Assembly: GCF_026151205.1 (NCBI RefSeq) | Contig: NC_087076.1 | Span: forward strand, 18,213,419 to 18,277,418 | Source: Bolinopsis microptera | Taxonomy: Eukaryota; Ctenophora; Tentaculata; Lobata; Bolinopsidae | Direction of reading: 5' to 3' | Length of the DNA: 64,000 bases | Shown here: piece by piece, positions 10,901 to 24,759 of the stretch | How the letters are laid out: each line of letters begins with the position of its first letter | Position numbering within the stretch: the first letter of the stretch is position 1 | The notes under the pieces: model-generated | Told to the model about the DNA's origin: nothing | Databases searched by the model: none | Seen by the model: only the letters and a program-made list of their open reading frames with translations | Made by a program: the position numbers and the translations under genes

Positions 10901-13900
10901 ATGTCAAAATATTATATTCTGCCCACATGTCGCAGTATAATGGCATATGGACTTAGCAGCGAATGATTCAAGGCATATAGATTTGAATTTATCCGTTTTC
11001 CGAATGGATATTGGATATTTAACCAGACCTATAATAGAAATGATGGCACAGATTATGTATAAATTTACAAGCCATGGGATCCCGAAATTCGGTTGTGTTT
11101 TCAGGTCCTTATCTCTTGCAGAATGGACGCCCAATCTTTAATCTCTTCAAAAGAACGTGAGGCCGTTTATCTGCATTGTCATGCCCCATCTATTGTGAGC
11201 GAGCTAGTTGTAGAGTTCAAATAGATTTGTTTACCAAAACCCAAGGTGTTGTGACATTAGCCGCAATCGGCGATTTCGGAGCAAGGAAGCGCCTTGGCCC
11301 GCTCTATTAGCTACCTTATTAAAACTAATTAGAGGTATATGGTGGTGCAGGCCCCCTTTAAAAACCAGGGGGTAAACAAGACTCGATATAAACAAGAGTC
11401 TGGGTCGGACAAAAGCCTCAGACAATGGGCCACAGGAATTAGGGAGCAAAACAAAGCAAAACCAAGAGATAATCGTTATTGATTATAATTCAACAAATAC
11501 ACGGTGCCCCCACGTGACGATTGCTTGTCACGTGACCTCTGCTTGTCATTGGGAGACAGCTCACCAAACAAGGGCTGGATCCTGAGAATTGAGGAGTCAG
11601 CATTCATAAAACCGGGGTAAGGAGTCCATTGTATTGACATGTTGGCTGTATCCGCTGATACCCCGGACCCCCTTGTGGATATATTATTACTTCATGTACA
11701 GGAATAAGTTGTGGGTTTTGAGGGCCTGTTCTCCACGAGCAAACGAGTGTCTGCAAAGGAACGCTTTGTCCCTCCTCCCCCTCCATCCCTTTCTTGTCCT
11801 CTTATGTAATGAGCATTACCATGGCATTTAAGTCTTCTTAACGAGAGCTGCAGTTGTTCTCTTTCAACAAAAGGATCTAAAGTTCTGCCACGTGGCTACG
11901 GGGCTGACTCTCGTTTCCCAATTGTGGACCATGGACCCTGTCAGAACCCCCTCCTCTTCACCATACACGTCAATTATGCACTTAAGCCGTGATTTTAGTT
12001 TTAATTAGAGGCAAGGTGCGGGTTAGCACTCTTGTGATAAATATGTGCCGATATATCGGAGCAATGCGGGCCTAATGACCAATAAAATAACCACCTCAAA
12101 TTCATTTTGGTGAGCTTAAATGTCGACTCATTCCGGTAGGGCTTCCCAACGAAGGTGGAGCCGCACTAAAATCACTATTCGCGGAGGGCTCCTATTGGAA
12201 CATTTGGCATTACCGGCACAATTATCAGGTCCCGGCAATTAGCAACCGTTTTCAGCTAGCCCCTGATCTCACCTACATCATAATCGGACTAGGTCCTCCT
12301 CCTCGCCCAGAGTTACTAAATTCCCAAATCATTGACAGGCTACTTATCCTAGCGCGGGTGCATCTTTTAGATTTTAAGTACGTAATTACAGGAGCTCTTT
12401 GTCGAGTAGATTGTAAGAGAGCTGTAGAGTCTCAACAAAAATTATTGGGGCCGCGCTGCAATGACATGGTCTTGTAATTACGGATTTTAAAAAACATATT
12501 TAGTTTTAGAGAGGCAGGTGCAATGCATTTGTATATAAGGTGGACTAATAAAGAGCACTAGAACAGGCGCTAATTGCGGTTAAAGCCACTGTTATAAGGG
12601 ATTATATTCCGCACCACTCGGCTAATGCCAATGGAAAAATGGTTTCAAGATTAAAGAGCGAGTTGGTTTCTGCACGTGCTTAATATTATTGCCGTTTTTA
12701 ATACAACTGTCGTGCGAGTGGGGACACCCGCTAATAACTGTCAACTAGTTGGATAATTCATGAATAAAATCTAGACGAGAGTTGCCTGCAATCGGGTCGA
12801 CAAATGAAAAAACAAATTATTGGGTCCAAACAATTGATAGGGTCAATCCACGTGCAGACTAGGTCGGCGATTAGAATCAAATCACACGTTATAATGAAGA
12901 ATCTGTCAAGATTATACTCTGTCAGTTAGAGTTGCAGATTCAGATAGTAAAACAGAAGCAGGGTTAATGATAAATTGAGGTTTTGACAAGTTGATGGCAA
13001 GCAGGGGAGCCATGGATTTTGCTTGTAATGAGGCATGGTGGTGAATGGTGAGGTTCACAGCCATCACCACAAAAACTTGGCGAGTCATTACATCTCATGA
13101 CAAATTAGCCAGTCTGTTAATCCGGACTGTAAAAACCACCATGATGATACCTTCATAATTTGGAATAACATCAGGAAATAAATATTTTTTACTTATTCTA
13201 CTAAATCTTACCGGTAAGTTTAGCTCGGAGGATTTCGGCACTGGAATCAGGAGAAACTTGTTGAAAAGCGCTGCTTCGGTTAGCGGCAATACTCGCAGGG
13301 CTGAGTACTTTCTCGTCCAACAATTCTTGTCTGCAGGAGAAATTGTTAGAATAATCAAAAACTTACGCTAAACAACAAACAATCAGTCGGATTTCCTTAT
13401 TTCATTGTAAATTCTCAAAAATGAAACCGAACTTTAATCGATTGATCATGAATGAAGAAATTTACCTATATAGTTCCCCAAATGGAGAGTATTTATGGTA
13501 GGGTAGACTGTTACAGCTGATGGAGCTCTCCTCTGAGCTCGAATGTCGGGTGTGAGGAGAACCGGTAGTCTTGGCGCTCGGTGATGTCATCTCCAAAGGG
13601 GAGGGTGAGGTTCGGAGAGGTCGCGAGGTTGGATAGGGTGTGACTCGCACGGGGACGGGAACTGCTATACTCGACTTTAGTTTGGAGCTCGTTTCTGAAA
13701 AATACCGATTAATCTCAGGCTACTGAAAGATAATTGTTGTAGCCTTTTAGCGTCTCGGCCTTGATTTTATAAGTATTGTATAGACCCCACTTTATGTGGC
13801 GATTTTTCACGTTTGTTAATAAAATCTACCTTGTAAAAGTCTGAGAGCCGCAAGTTGAGAGAAAGGGTCGAAAGATCCGAAAGAAAGTCCTGCTGAAGCA

Positions 13901-16900
13901 AGGGAAGTTTTTAAAAGGGAGGAAGACAGGGTGCTGGCGATGCTCGGGCTGGGGAGCACATTTTGTAAAGCAGTGTTGGAGAGCAAGTTCGGGAAAATGC
14001 TATGGATACCTGGCGGGAAATTAAGATTAGTAATTGGAATAGCCTTGATTGGGACAGGGTTGATTGAAATCAAATTAATATCATTAGAGATAACAGAAGA
14101 TTTTCTTTATGCATAAATTTTACAATATTTACCTTGTGCGGTGGTGTTAAGAGTGTTTCTGGGCCTATTCTCTGTGTTTGAGGGCGAACACTTGAGTAGA
14201 TTTATCAGCGAAAAAGGAAGACTAGAAGCGTCTGATATCGGCGTAGTTGGCTTTGGAATTTCTGAAAAATATTGCTATTACTCTATTAGTCTATACTTTC
14301 AAAATTTCACCACACTGTTCACAATATAAGGTACCGAATTTATTAAGAATTTGGCAGTTCTGAAGTAGATATCAGACAATAGATCTGTCTTAACTGTAGC
14401 ATTGTACTGAGAATTTAGGTCCGGGCCTATAGAGGATACCTGGCAATTTCTTACGAACAATGAGCTTCACTTGGAAACCTTGCCTTCTAATATCCTTCTC
14501 CGAATCAATAACACAAGAGTAATTTTGGTGAGTTTGTTTCAGAACAAAACCACTGGAGCACCTAATTCTCTGCCTTTACCAAACCATCATCAAGGTGACA
14601 ATCGCTATATCCTCGACAAAGTGATTGGACTGGCCACGTTTCTAAACAGTGGAAAGTTCGAACCATTACCAAGTGCTACTATCAAAATTTGTCTCAAAAT
14701 GTCAAATTAATAGCCATTACTCGATTTTGTGATGTTTCTCTGAAATTTGTTCACTTGGTGCCTGCTAAATACAGACTGTTCAACCAATAACCACTCCAGG
14801 GCCGACAACATATGTTGTAAGTCTGTTATGTTACCATAAAATGAACGAGTTTATTTGAGGAGTTACATCATAGATTACAGGCTAGTCTCGAGAACTGAAG
14901 ATCAAATATCTAACAAACTAGTCGATTTACGAACCTTTCATATCCGATAAATTACCATCAGGATAGCATCAAGCTAATTAAGTGAAATATTCTATAGTGA
15001 TCGACACACGTAGGCCTATCAACTCAGCGAAATACTTTCTGGGACCACACTGGATTATTTTATAGTAAAGCTCTGTACAACCACAATTTCCTGACCTCGT
15101 GCTTAAATACTTTTTACGGCTACGATAATAGTCTTTAATCATCTGCTCTTCTATAAATCCAGTGGTCTCCAAAATTGGAGATCTGAAAGAATCTCTTGCA
15201 ATCTAAGCACGAGGGTTGCTCTAGCGGCTAAGTGACTTAGTGACGACTGAAAAAAACCGTAGGAAAACCCAGTGGCACGTGCATCCTGAGTCTGAAGTTC
15301 TTTGAAATCTCCTTCAGCCAGAGACTAACAACCTGGCGTCTCTTGTACATGTGAAGCAGGGGGTAAGGGAGCTGCTGCCAATCAAAACGAAGTGTCCTGG
15401 GCACGTGCACTTAAGCCACCAATGAGGAATCTCCCTGTGCCGTTCCACGTGCGGATGGGATAAAGTCTTAATAAGCTTACAATCACTAGCTGATTTCCAA
15501 GGGGATTAACGATGATCTACAAGCATGTGGATAATTGAACCCTGATTACCGGAGCCCTGGAAATTGTAAAAGCGTAATTCACTTGCCTATCGAAATATAT
15601 AAAACCCATAGGCCAATTTCTAAGGTCAATATCATGAATGGAAGAAGGATGCGGCGCCGCGAATAACCTGCAGGCTCAGTATGGAGGAGGACATTGGTGG
15701 TGGGGTGGAAGAAAAAATTATTTAAGATAATAGTCATACTGTTCGTAAATTGTAGAATAAACTGGCTCTTGTTCTAAGGATCCCAACAATTATACACTAA
15801 ATCCTATGGAAACGAGTCGACCGGAGCATTTTAATTGTTGATATCATAGCCGTGTTAAAGGTTATAAATCCTATGCTATAGACATGATTATACGAGGGAA
15901 GTGAACAAGCGAATTATCAGGATGACGAAAGAGAGATTTAGAAATGTTTACACGGGGTACACATGGCTAATTTTCCTGTTCCACGTACTTAATAAATCGT
16001 TAAAAATCCAGTCTCGGTATACCTGCTCGCGTTAAATACGGATCCCAAAATCAAGACCAATTCGGAAAGTGATTCTGTTTGCAGTAATTAAAGATAGTTC
16101 AAGTTGCACTCAGAAAAGTATTCTCAGTATCACCTTGTATAAAGAAGGGGCGGCAGATAGCGAAGCCTAACATCCGTTTTACAAATTAGAGGGGCCAGCT
16201 CTCCACGCTGGTCCAGGAGAACTATAGAATTGTGTGGGCACCAACTCGCATAATTCATCCTTCCGGGACATTTTAACATGGCAGTTCAGCTTGTTCACCA
16301 ACAAATTAATTAATCCTAAGTATTTGTCCCTTTTGTACGCAGACCCCTTAGTCTTAATTCGTAGTGAAATGCTGGTTTACAAAGTTTAACAATAACCACG
16401 ACAGGGTACGGGCTGGTACTTGAATACTTCGTCCTGAGTGAGTTCTACTGAAGAGGCCTTTAGGAAAATAAACGGAACTTGCTCACAGTTAATTAATAGA
16501 CAAACAGTTCATTAATGACCAAACTATAACAAAACTACAAAAGTCAAATGTTGGTTTCCATTGATTGTAAAACAACTCAAGGCACTTTCAAAGTTCGTTA
16601 TCTTCAATAAACATTTTTATAAGTGTTTCTGATAATAATTCATAGGACGTTGATGAAGAAACGTGACAATAAAAGTGCAGTGTAGAATTGATTAAAATTT
16701 TGATGCTTGATTGACGATCACGACCAGATGCAGGTTACAAATAACTTTTGACACTGATGTGCAAAACTTCACCAAATAAAAGTAATACTGCAGAACTGAC
16801 TGCAAGACTCGGAAGATTATCTAAAATGTCCGGAAGAAGATCAATTTATAAAAAGAGGCAAAAACTGACGATGATAAAAAACATCGCATTAGCTGTATAT

Positions 16901-17141
16901 AACTATACAAGATACAAAAATTGCCAATATCCCTTACACTGATTAGTTAAAGCGGAAGAATGGGCCAAGTGAAATTTACTGCCATCAGTTACCAACTTTC
17001 CAATGCTAATATCCCTATCAACGTGATTTAAAAAGAACAGCAGTGGTGATAAAAATCACAAAAACTATTACAAATTTCATAATTATGTTAAAATTATCAA
17101 CACCTACCGGAACTCATGTTTTCAGTTGACGATAGAACCAT
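7976..17141 (-). CDS. C2H2 zinc-finger transcription factor, six fingers, 10 coding exons, 485 aa
   Basis: Coding exons from 5' to 3' on the minus strand: 17141-17108, 14261-14133, 14009-13830, 13694-13466, 13330-13212, 10152-10037, 9858-9703, 8808-8664, 8466-8308, 8166-7976. All nine junctions have GT/AG ends and matching phase, and the sum is 1,458 nt. Residues 264-426 form six C2H2 fingers with TGEKP-type linkers (SGERPYP, TGVKPYK, TGEKPYK, TGVKPYK, TGLKPFS). Finger 1 is split by the exon 6/7 intron. Finger 6 has an H-x5-H spacing whose last His comes from exon 10, which supports the model. Residues 28-34 (FSLINLL) resemble the eh1 Groucho-binding motif. The linker region (40-260) is Ser/Pro-rich. 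Fingers 1-2 ([12 protein letters not shown]...CGKTFATRG) recall Spalt-type paired fingers, but four ordinary fingers follow, so no family is assigned. Likely a nuclear repressor (inference). The start is the ATG in the first exon; the open frame extends upstream without clear support. Confidence 0.85.
10153..13211 (-). other. Large intron (3.06 kb) of the six-finger gene
   Basis: The interval between coding exons 6 and 5. I found no exon that keeps frame and no mobile-element ORF. A close pair of CACGTG motifs lies near 11511-11537. Confidence 0.6.
14262..17107 (-). other. First intron (2.85 kb) of the six-finger gene
   Basis: The interval between the short first coding exon and exon 2. It contains several CACGTG motifs (near 15272, 15401 and 15447) but no coding sequence I can support. 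A 79-codon plus-strand ORF at 14471-14710 was not recognised. Confidence 0.55.
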
Positions 17142-17465
17142 AACGAAGGTCAGATTGAAAAAGTTGAAATATGGTGGATTGGGTCTAACTCCTCCTCTTG
17201 CTATCCTGATTAGAAATGCACGTGGCGCGTCACGCGATAGCACATGACATAACGAATTATGGTCACGTGGGTCTACGGATTCGTCACGTGCGCGCTTACT
17301 GAGGAAGCTATACAGCTCTCTCGCGGGATTCTGGGAGCAATTTGGGCAGATTTTCACACACTAGAGCACTACAATCACCCACATGAACAATAATTGGGGT
17401 GTTCAGGATTGATTCTGACAAATAGTGAGGCAAAAGAGTGAGAGCACGTTGTGCCCACGTGGGTT
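17142..17465 (-). promoter_or_regulatory. Putative promoter/5' UTR of the six-finger gene with four CACGTG motifs
   Basis: Immediately upstream of the proposed start codon are four CACGTG palindromes at 17219-17224, 17264-17269, 17285-17290 and 17456-17461, in a locally GC-richer stretch. CACGTG is the canonical E-box of bHLH-zip factors. Function is inferred from position and density only; the transcription start is unknown. Confidence 0.4.
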
Positions 17466-19965
17466 GTCAAGTGGTTTGCTAGGCAACGTTACGTAGCTCT
17501 AGATACAGGCGCAGTCGGAGCAGGCTGACCCGACTTGGCAGTGTCAGGCGCGTCTGAAGGTCTGAGCTGCATTATTACAATGGTTAATAGTGTTACAGAA
17601 ATGTAATGATTACAGAGACACTTCAAGAGGCAGGGCACTCTTCCATTGTAGACTAAATTTACCAACTTGTTAGGCACCAACTCATTGGAATACAGACTGA
17701 ACCAACAAACTGCCGAATTTAGAAGTAATATTTAGTCACAGCCCAGTTTTGGCATTCTTCAGGCGTCAGTTGAACTAATCTCTCATTTTTTGTGTTATAC
17801 AAAATAATAGGATATTCATTGAGATAGCTTTATTGATTGGGCCTGGAAGACTGGAGCTCAAGTATCAGTTCCATAATCAGCTAATCAGCGACCATGGACA
17901 AAAATACTGCCTGTATTTTTGGCAAAAACATTTTGACTTCGTGTCCGCGATCAGTGTAACTACTATATTAACATTATGTTACTGCTGTCGTAAAAGTTAA
18001 TAAGATTTAAAGCTAATTACTCAAATAGTTTAATGGAAACAATTACGTTACTGATACTGATAGAGAACACTGCTTACCCTCGTTAATTACAGTAGATGAC
18101 CATCCGGGATACACCCAAAACTTGAATATGATCCTCAGTGTCTAATGTTGACATTTTTTCAGGTTTGAAAACTCAGTTTTTAACATGAGCTCGGATATAA
18201 ACATATCCTGGACGTCACAAGCTGAAGATAGACTTAAAAGCGACGGTCCAATTAAAGCGATAATTGGAAGAACTTTAGTTGAGATCAGTTAAAGTGAAAT
18301 ATTATTTTGCGTGAACTTTTTGTCAGCTTTACCGTTTTAAATTGAGTGGTTCAATTACAATCCCTCATTCAGGATACCTTAACAGGTCTGGCTGGCAGCC
18401 AAAAGAGGTGTATAAAATTTAAAACGAAAGTGTAGAACTGTTTTCAGACTTTTCAAAATTAGCAAACCAAACTATAATAATTTCGTCATAATCCAGCAAA
18501 TTTCTTTGTCCAATATACTGTAAGCATATCGTTTATATCATTATTTACCTGTACCAATAAGATTATACAAACATTGCTTACTGTAAAGTGTACGCGGCTT
18601 ATCACCAAAACTTTTAATATTTATGTATGTGAATTTCCGGAAACTTCCCCACAATTCCATACCATTTGACTAAAATGAACAATAATCATTCATATCCAAT
18701 TATAATCTAAGGTACGTACAATCAGGCCACAATGAAGGCCACTCTAGCTAAGTCCAGCTGAGATTACTGACTCCTTTTATTATCTAAGAGAGAATACCGT
18801 CTGATTACAGCTTTGTGCCAGCCACCATTAGTACAAAGAGTTCGATTTTTACAGATGTCCCTCTCAGCATATACAGTGACTGCTTATTCGCCCCATACCA
18901 TCTCTGTGCCGTTGGAGAGGGACCCCATAGTTCCCTATTATGGGTGCTAATCGATAGCCGCTGAACAAAAGAAGAGACCAATTAGTTTAGCACTAATCAC
19001 TCGTTAGATCCCCCGACTAATGTGTGTGACAAGGGACGTTTTGACACTGTATGCCAGTACTGGAATGGGTGCCTGCTTTGGTTTGGAGTATCCGTGGCTT
19101 TGTTATCAGGTTCAAATAATGATGACCGTGCGACGATAACGCAGTCTATGTTGTGAAGGTAACAAAGGCAGTGTGATTGTTTTGTCAAAAACACAACAAC
19201 ATATTCCTTGCACGTAGCCGATTTCAGGAATCAAGTGGGCGCCTAACCTCAATTAAATGATCTGCTCCATTTTAAGTGGAGCGTTTATGATTTATGGACC
19301 AAATGGTAGGTGTGATAAGTTTAACGATACAACTTGAAATGACCAGTTTAGCTTTAGGAACGTTGATGAGGTCAGAAATAAAACCACGCCTTGGGGGGCC
19401 AAGTTTGACCAGTTTTGATCAAATATTATCAGTGTTCTTATCAAAGCTTCCCAGGTTCTTTTCATGGTAGGTTCTCAATCACGTACTTTGAACAGTATCA
19501 TAAATATGCCTCTCAATCTTCGTCTCACACTTTTCATCGGTCACGATCTTACATATCAAAATACATTCTAAATCTGTATCAGTCAGTTCCTATAACTCTA
19601 AAAGTAAACATGGATATACCACTGTTCAAGATACTTATCAGCCGGCCTGTTGAGACTGTGTGAAGCCGGTGTTAACTGCAGCAACTTGTATGGGTTTCCT
19701 CCAACCTATTGTCTCTACACTGCTGAACCATAGACAGCTGTCCTGGCAGCCGGCTCATGGTTGTCATAGCAACTACAGTGAATATTGTGACACGTACAGA
19801 ATGGTGACTAGGATGCTGTTATAAATACGGTCCAGGCAGCCATGGTTCTTGGGGAATGGGTTGCTGCGAACTAGTCAGTCTGACTCACGTATTGTGTGCT
19901 GGCCCTCGCTGAATTGCACTGTAAATGTAAGCAGGCGCCGATACCAGCCTTTTTGCAAGCTATTC
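17466..19965. other. Intergenic, no gene seen
   Basis: Only short chance ORFs occur on both strands. No RNA gene, tandem array or transposon ORF was recognised. Confidence 0.4.
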
Positions 19966-20108
19966 TATAATTTGTCAGCGACATGAATTGAAGGGATTTT
20001 GGGTTTTACTTTCACAATCGAATAACATTGTTATACGTCGTTATTCGATTGTGAATTGTGAAAGTAAAACTCAAATTCCCTTCAATTCATAGCCCTGACA
20101 AATTAGAG
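19966..20108. mobile_element. Hairpin (fold-back) element, ~60-bp arms
   Basis: A near-perfect inverted repeat. The left arm starts TAATTTGTCAG and runs through GAATTGAAGGGA, TTTTACTTTCACAA and TCGAATAAC. The right arm from about 20038 is its reverse complement, with one small insertion and a few mismatches, around a loop of about 10-15 bp. It is non-coding. The size and symmetry fit a MITE or the end of a fold-back transposon, but no target duplication was established. Confidence 0.65.
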
Positions 20109-23100
20109 AACATTGAACATGTGCTAAAATATAAATATTGAAGATGCTATAACCTTTCTTGTACCTGTTCAGATTACTCTCATGGGTTAATTTGCCTTCA
20201 CCCGCTTTTATATTTGCCCCATAACCAAGTCGGGTGCGAAATTCAAATATTACTAAATACAGTAGCGTCCCTCAGTTGGACTCAATTCCTGAAAAATATC
20301 ATTCTAAGTTGAGCAATGCTCGCGCTGCTGAAATTTGTCACCCCTCACCGCTTTAAATCAAGTTTTACTTTTGGGCGTTGGGCTAGAGGCTAAGGTAAAA
20401 TTAACCTATAAGCTCTAAAGAAGAGTTTGAGATAGAATGAATTTTGGTATATTGTCAATGGTAACATTCGATGGCCATTCGATGGCCATTTCAAGTTTTA
20501 AGATCGGTTGATTGAATGCAGCCAAGGTTTTTTGATTCAAGTTCAACTGTCGTTAGATTTAGAATTCGGTCATGATCAACATGATAGGTGCTCCATATTC
20601 ATTTCATTAACGATTTTGTTCTTCAAGTTTGAACCCCGAGCTTAATGAAACCGATGGATATTGATCAATTTGCAGTACAAAATTTGTAAATAACAACAAA
20701 ATTTAATCGAAGATAGGAGCCCCCGTAGGAGCACGTGTAGTACTAACACTAGTCTATTTGTTTCAAGGTGGTCTAAATCGGATGAACTGTTGTGGCCGGG
20801 CCCTTTGTTTGGGCGCTATAAGTAAAACAAGTACTATTCAATTTTAATCTCAGCGGTGATGCATGTTGCCTCGTGACATTGAGTTTAATCAGGCAAAGCT
20901 TGTGCTCAGAATTTTTGTGAATGGTAAAACTAAAAGTGGGCTGTTTTCGGGCTGCTTGGGTAAAGTTTAAAAACCGTTAGCGTTGCTCAGCACAAAAACG
21001 ATTTCGCAACTCTTCCGTACTGACCAATCACAATTCCAGGTGTTTCTAATCTAACCAATGAAATCTCTGTGTTTAATCACGAGGAGGAGAGAAAGAAGCC
21101 TTTTTTCGTAAAATAAAGGGGCTGGAGTTACTACACGGAAGTGTTCATTACCCAAAAGTATAGTTTTGGGGCTTTTCCGGACCTTGCCACTAACCTAGAG
21201 CTTTTATCAAATGGTCGTGCCCACACTTTATATTATTATAACTTAATAATGCTAAGTTGATCCTTCAGCAAGGTGTGGACTGGTAAGGAAATTAATCGTT
21301 TAATTTGCATTATTAATCATAATTGATAATATTAATATCAAAACGGAAATCCTTTTTGTCGCAGCATTAAAACCTGGTCCTTTGTTCAATAAGTATCGTC
21401 ATAAATCACATTCACAATTAATAACAACTGTAAGTATAACACTCTACAGATGGTTCTAGTGATCACCATTCATGCTAAAACCAGTAACTTTGGTATTCAT
21501 TAATATAACGCCAGTGATTCCTTTGAACGCCAGTGATAGTTTTAAACCATCTTACCAAATACTTGAGAAAGTGAAAGAAAATGCTTTTTTTACTGTGGAA
21601 AAAGCAAGTTCTTTCGGGAAAATATCTCTCAGGTATAATATGATTATGGTCTCTGAGCTATGGCACCCTTCGATAGAAGGTTACTCTGAGTAAATCCCAA
21701 CCGGGTCAAGGTTTGGACTGAGGAATGGGTACCTCAGGAAATAAGAAATAAGATTTGCATAATATAACGCGTACCAAGGTATATGATTAGGCGGGAATGG
21801 TCTATTTTGGTCGTTATAGATATTAATGGCTGCCCCTAGTTGCCAAGTTTATTTCCACGTGCAATCGAGAACTAATTTTGTGGGACAGGGCGATAAGCCA
21901 ATCAGGGCTGCTTGAACCGGTCAATGATCAACACAATCATCACCGTGTTGATAATCACTGTTTAGCCGCAATTCTCCCTGACTTTTCAGCACCATCTGCC
22001 CGTCACGTGGCTAGGTCACGTGACTGCAAGGTGTCGGGCTGATTGGGCGGCCCTCTTAGAGAACCAAGTGTTAATCCTATATTCTATGATTCGGGGTCTC
22101 AACTTGCTACTCTTGACAACAATAATTGTACTATTTAAAATGGTGCTGTAAATGCTTGCTCGGGGGTTTAAAGTAAAGCCGGTTCAGACTAATTTGGTTT
22201 GGGCATTGGTCGAAATAGGACCGAGAGAACTCTCTAAAGATGATAATTTTACGTCGATATTAATCTCGATCTCTATATCATGAATTTGTACTATTTAATT
22301 AGCTAGTCATATGGGTTGATTTTATTCCATGTTAAGCCCTGAAATCGATTGGAGTCAGGAAAAATCACCCGAGCAGGTTTGTGTAATCGTATTTCTGCGA
22401 GAAAGCCGGTACAAGGTATATTTGTATCAATCGATTCACATCATCCAACAACTCAGTTGAAGGCTTAAGGAATTTGCATTGTAACCCAGTATAAATTATG
22501 TTCCTGTATCAGTCTCCTACCTTTAAGTTTAAGAAGAAAACAAAGATTACGCAGATCAAAGGAACCATACTGGGCACTGGCAGTCTGGTACCCAGTTAAT
22601 ACAAGTTCATACCAATAGTCACATACCAATAATCACAGTGGTAGTCGGAGTCATCATCATCATATTCCGATGCTGCTTCAGTTTTGAGTACTTCCGACAG
22701 AGAGTCATGATGTAGAGTACATGATAACACTAACTCCAAGTGGTACCAGGTACTGGTATCTGTCGGTGCAGAGCTAGACATAACATTATAAGTACCTTAT
22801 CGGTCTGAATGTTAGCACAGTGCACTCGGATTATTGGGCGTCTTGCGGGAACGATTTACATACTTCATACTTAGAAGAGAAATACCCGATAGACCAAATA
22901 ATCAGTAACGCGGAGCTCACATAATTTACATATGAGGGTTTGTGGTATCAGTACCGGTATATTGTTTTCCGGCACTAGATGTTCCTATTGAAACATAAAA
23001 AGCTGAATTATGGCCGGGGAAATTAGTGCCGGGGAAATTAGGGCCGATGAAGTATCCCCTTCAATTCGTGTATTTAAGTATTTGCAGCGATCATTTACCT

Positions 23101-24759
23101 CCCCTCGAGGGTTATTTCAAGTGTTATTGAGCTTATTGTTTTCAAGTGCAGGCTACATTCCTTTGAGGGAAGCGAGGAACCAATTAGTGGCTAATTAGAT
23201 TGTTAAGTGTCCCATTATATATCACGAGGTCTCTACTGTAGTGAGAGGTCTTACTGTCTTGTAAACAATCCCGGAGAAGGTATTTTACAACCTCATCATT
23301 TCCTCTTCTAACGAGGTAATCGATCAACGGGTGATGTGAAAATCTGGTCCTACTTCCCACATCACACTCCAGCTTTAATCACACCATGTGACCCATGTCC
23401 GGCTACCTGATTGGCTCAGAAGGAGAAATGCGACACTGTCATTGGTTGGAGTTTGAGAAGAGCACTGCACCGTGAGACTGCACCTCAGTTCATGTTGGTA
23501 ATTGTTATTTTGTTGCCAAATATTGCCAATTTCCCAGTCCAGTGCGACTTAAGCTTCCTTCTAAAATACAAGCTGAATCTCACGTACAACCAATCGCACA
23601 GAGAGCATATAATCCTGACCAATCAGCGATCTGGGAGACTACCAACACTTCGCAAGAACTTACAGAGGTCAATCTATTGACTGATTGATTTAATTCTGTT
23701 CCAGAACAAAAGAGGGAGTAACATATGGTAGGGCAATTTGGACACTTTGTCAAAATAGCAGTCTTTAATTGGCGATTACCAGGCCAATCATGTCAATAAT
23801 CTCCATAGTTTAATTTGTCATTTAGATCACGCTGTATTCAACACTTTCAACATGCAGTTTCAGTCTTTCTTCAGACTAGATGAGGTTTTGATCATTTTCA
23901 GAATTTTCAGAAGCATAATCATTAATCTCAATGTACTAAATTTGATATTGCGGGGTAAGGATGTGGGGGATTTCTAATAATTTCCATAAATAAAGGTCAC
24001 ATCATTTGCGAGCGCACCCCAACTACAATGAAGACGAAATCTTTTTCTTTGTGTGATAAGAGATTGAATTTAATTACAAGGTACATTACAATGTAAAACG
24101 TTAATTCAAATGACTGAATTAAAACTCACTATAATGTTAAACATCCTCAAAACCACTGAGTAAATATCTTTAGAATAAAAACTTAAGTTCTCTTCGAAAC
24201 TTATCTTAATCCAAAAATAATTTACGATTAGTAAATAATCTATTTTAAAACTCTGTACATCGTCATTTCAACCCAAAACTGACGCAAGTTTTTGTATCAA
24301 CAATTAGATCTCGTCTGATGAAAAAAGTCAGAACATAATGTGGAAATCGAGGATCAAGTACCTCAAATAAGTAACAAAATAAATCAGCATCAACAGCTGG
24401 AGATCAAAATAAATAAAGTTACGCATCATTCCTAAGTAAGTTCATTACCCTAGCATCTCTGGATTTAGCCAGTGATGGAAAGGTGGCATCCAGCGACCCC
24501 AAGGTAGAGTCAGGTTTAAATATAACATTAGAAAATGATAAAATACTAGTCAGAGAGTCAGAGGTAATGTCATGCAATGTACATTCTAACACCTAAAGCT
24601 AAAAGAGGTAAGTTAATATACTGAAAATTAAATACTGAAATTCAAATAGTCAGTGTCTCTGCATTCTCATCTAAGTAATTAAAGTTATGATGACTAATCG
24701 CGTGAAAATGTCTCTGTTCGGAAGAAGATGCCCGGTCTGGCTAGAGTCCAACTTCTCTA
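20109..24759. other. Intergenic, no gene seen; includes 3' flank of the PDZ gene
   Basis: AT-rich sequence with no supported gene. There are two CACGTG motifs close together near 22005-22020, and a short duplication (CGATGGCCATT twice) near 20470. The part adjoining 24760 should contain the 3' UTR of the minus-strand PDZ gene. Confidence 0.4.

Noticed and set aside
14471-14710. 79-codon plus-strand ORF in the first intron
   Set aside because: No recognised family, no splice context. It may be a decayed fragment of something, but this cannot be supported.
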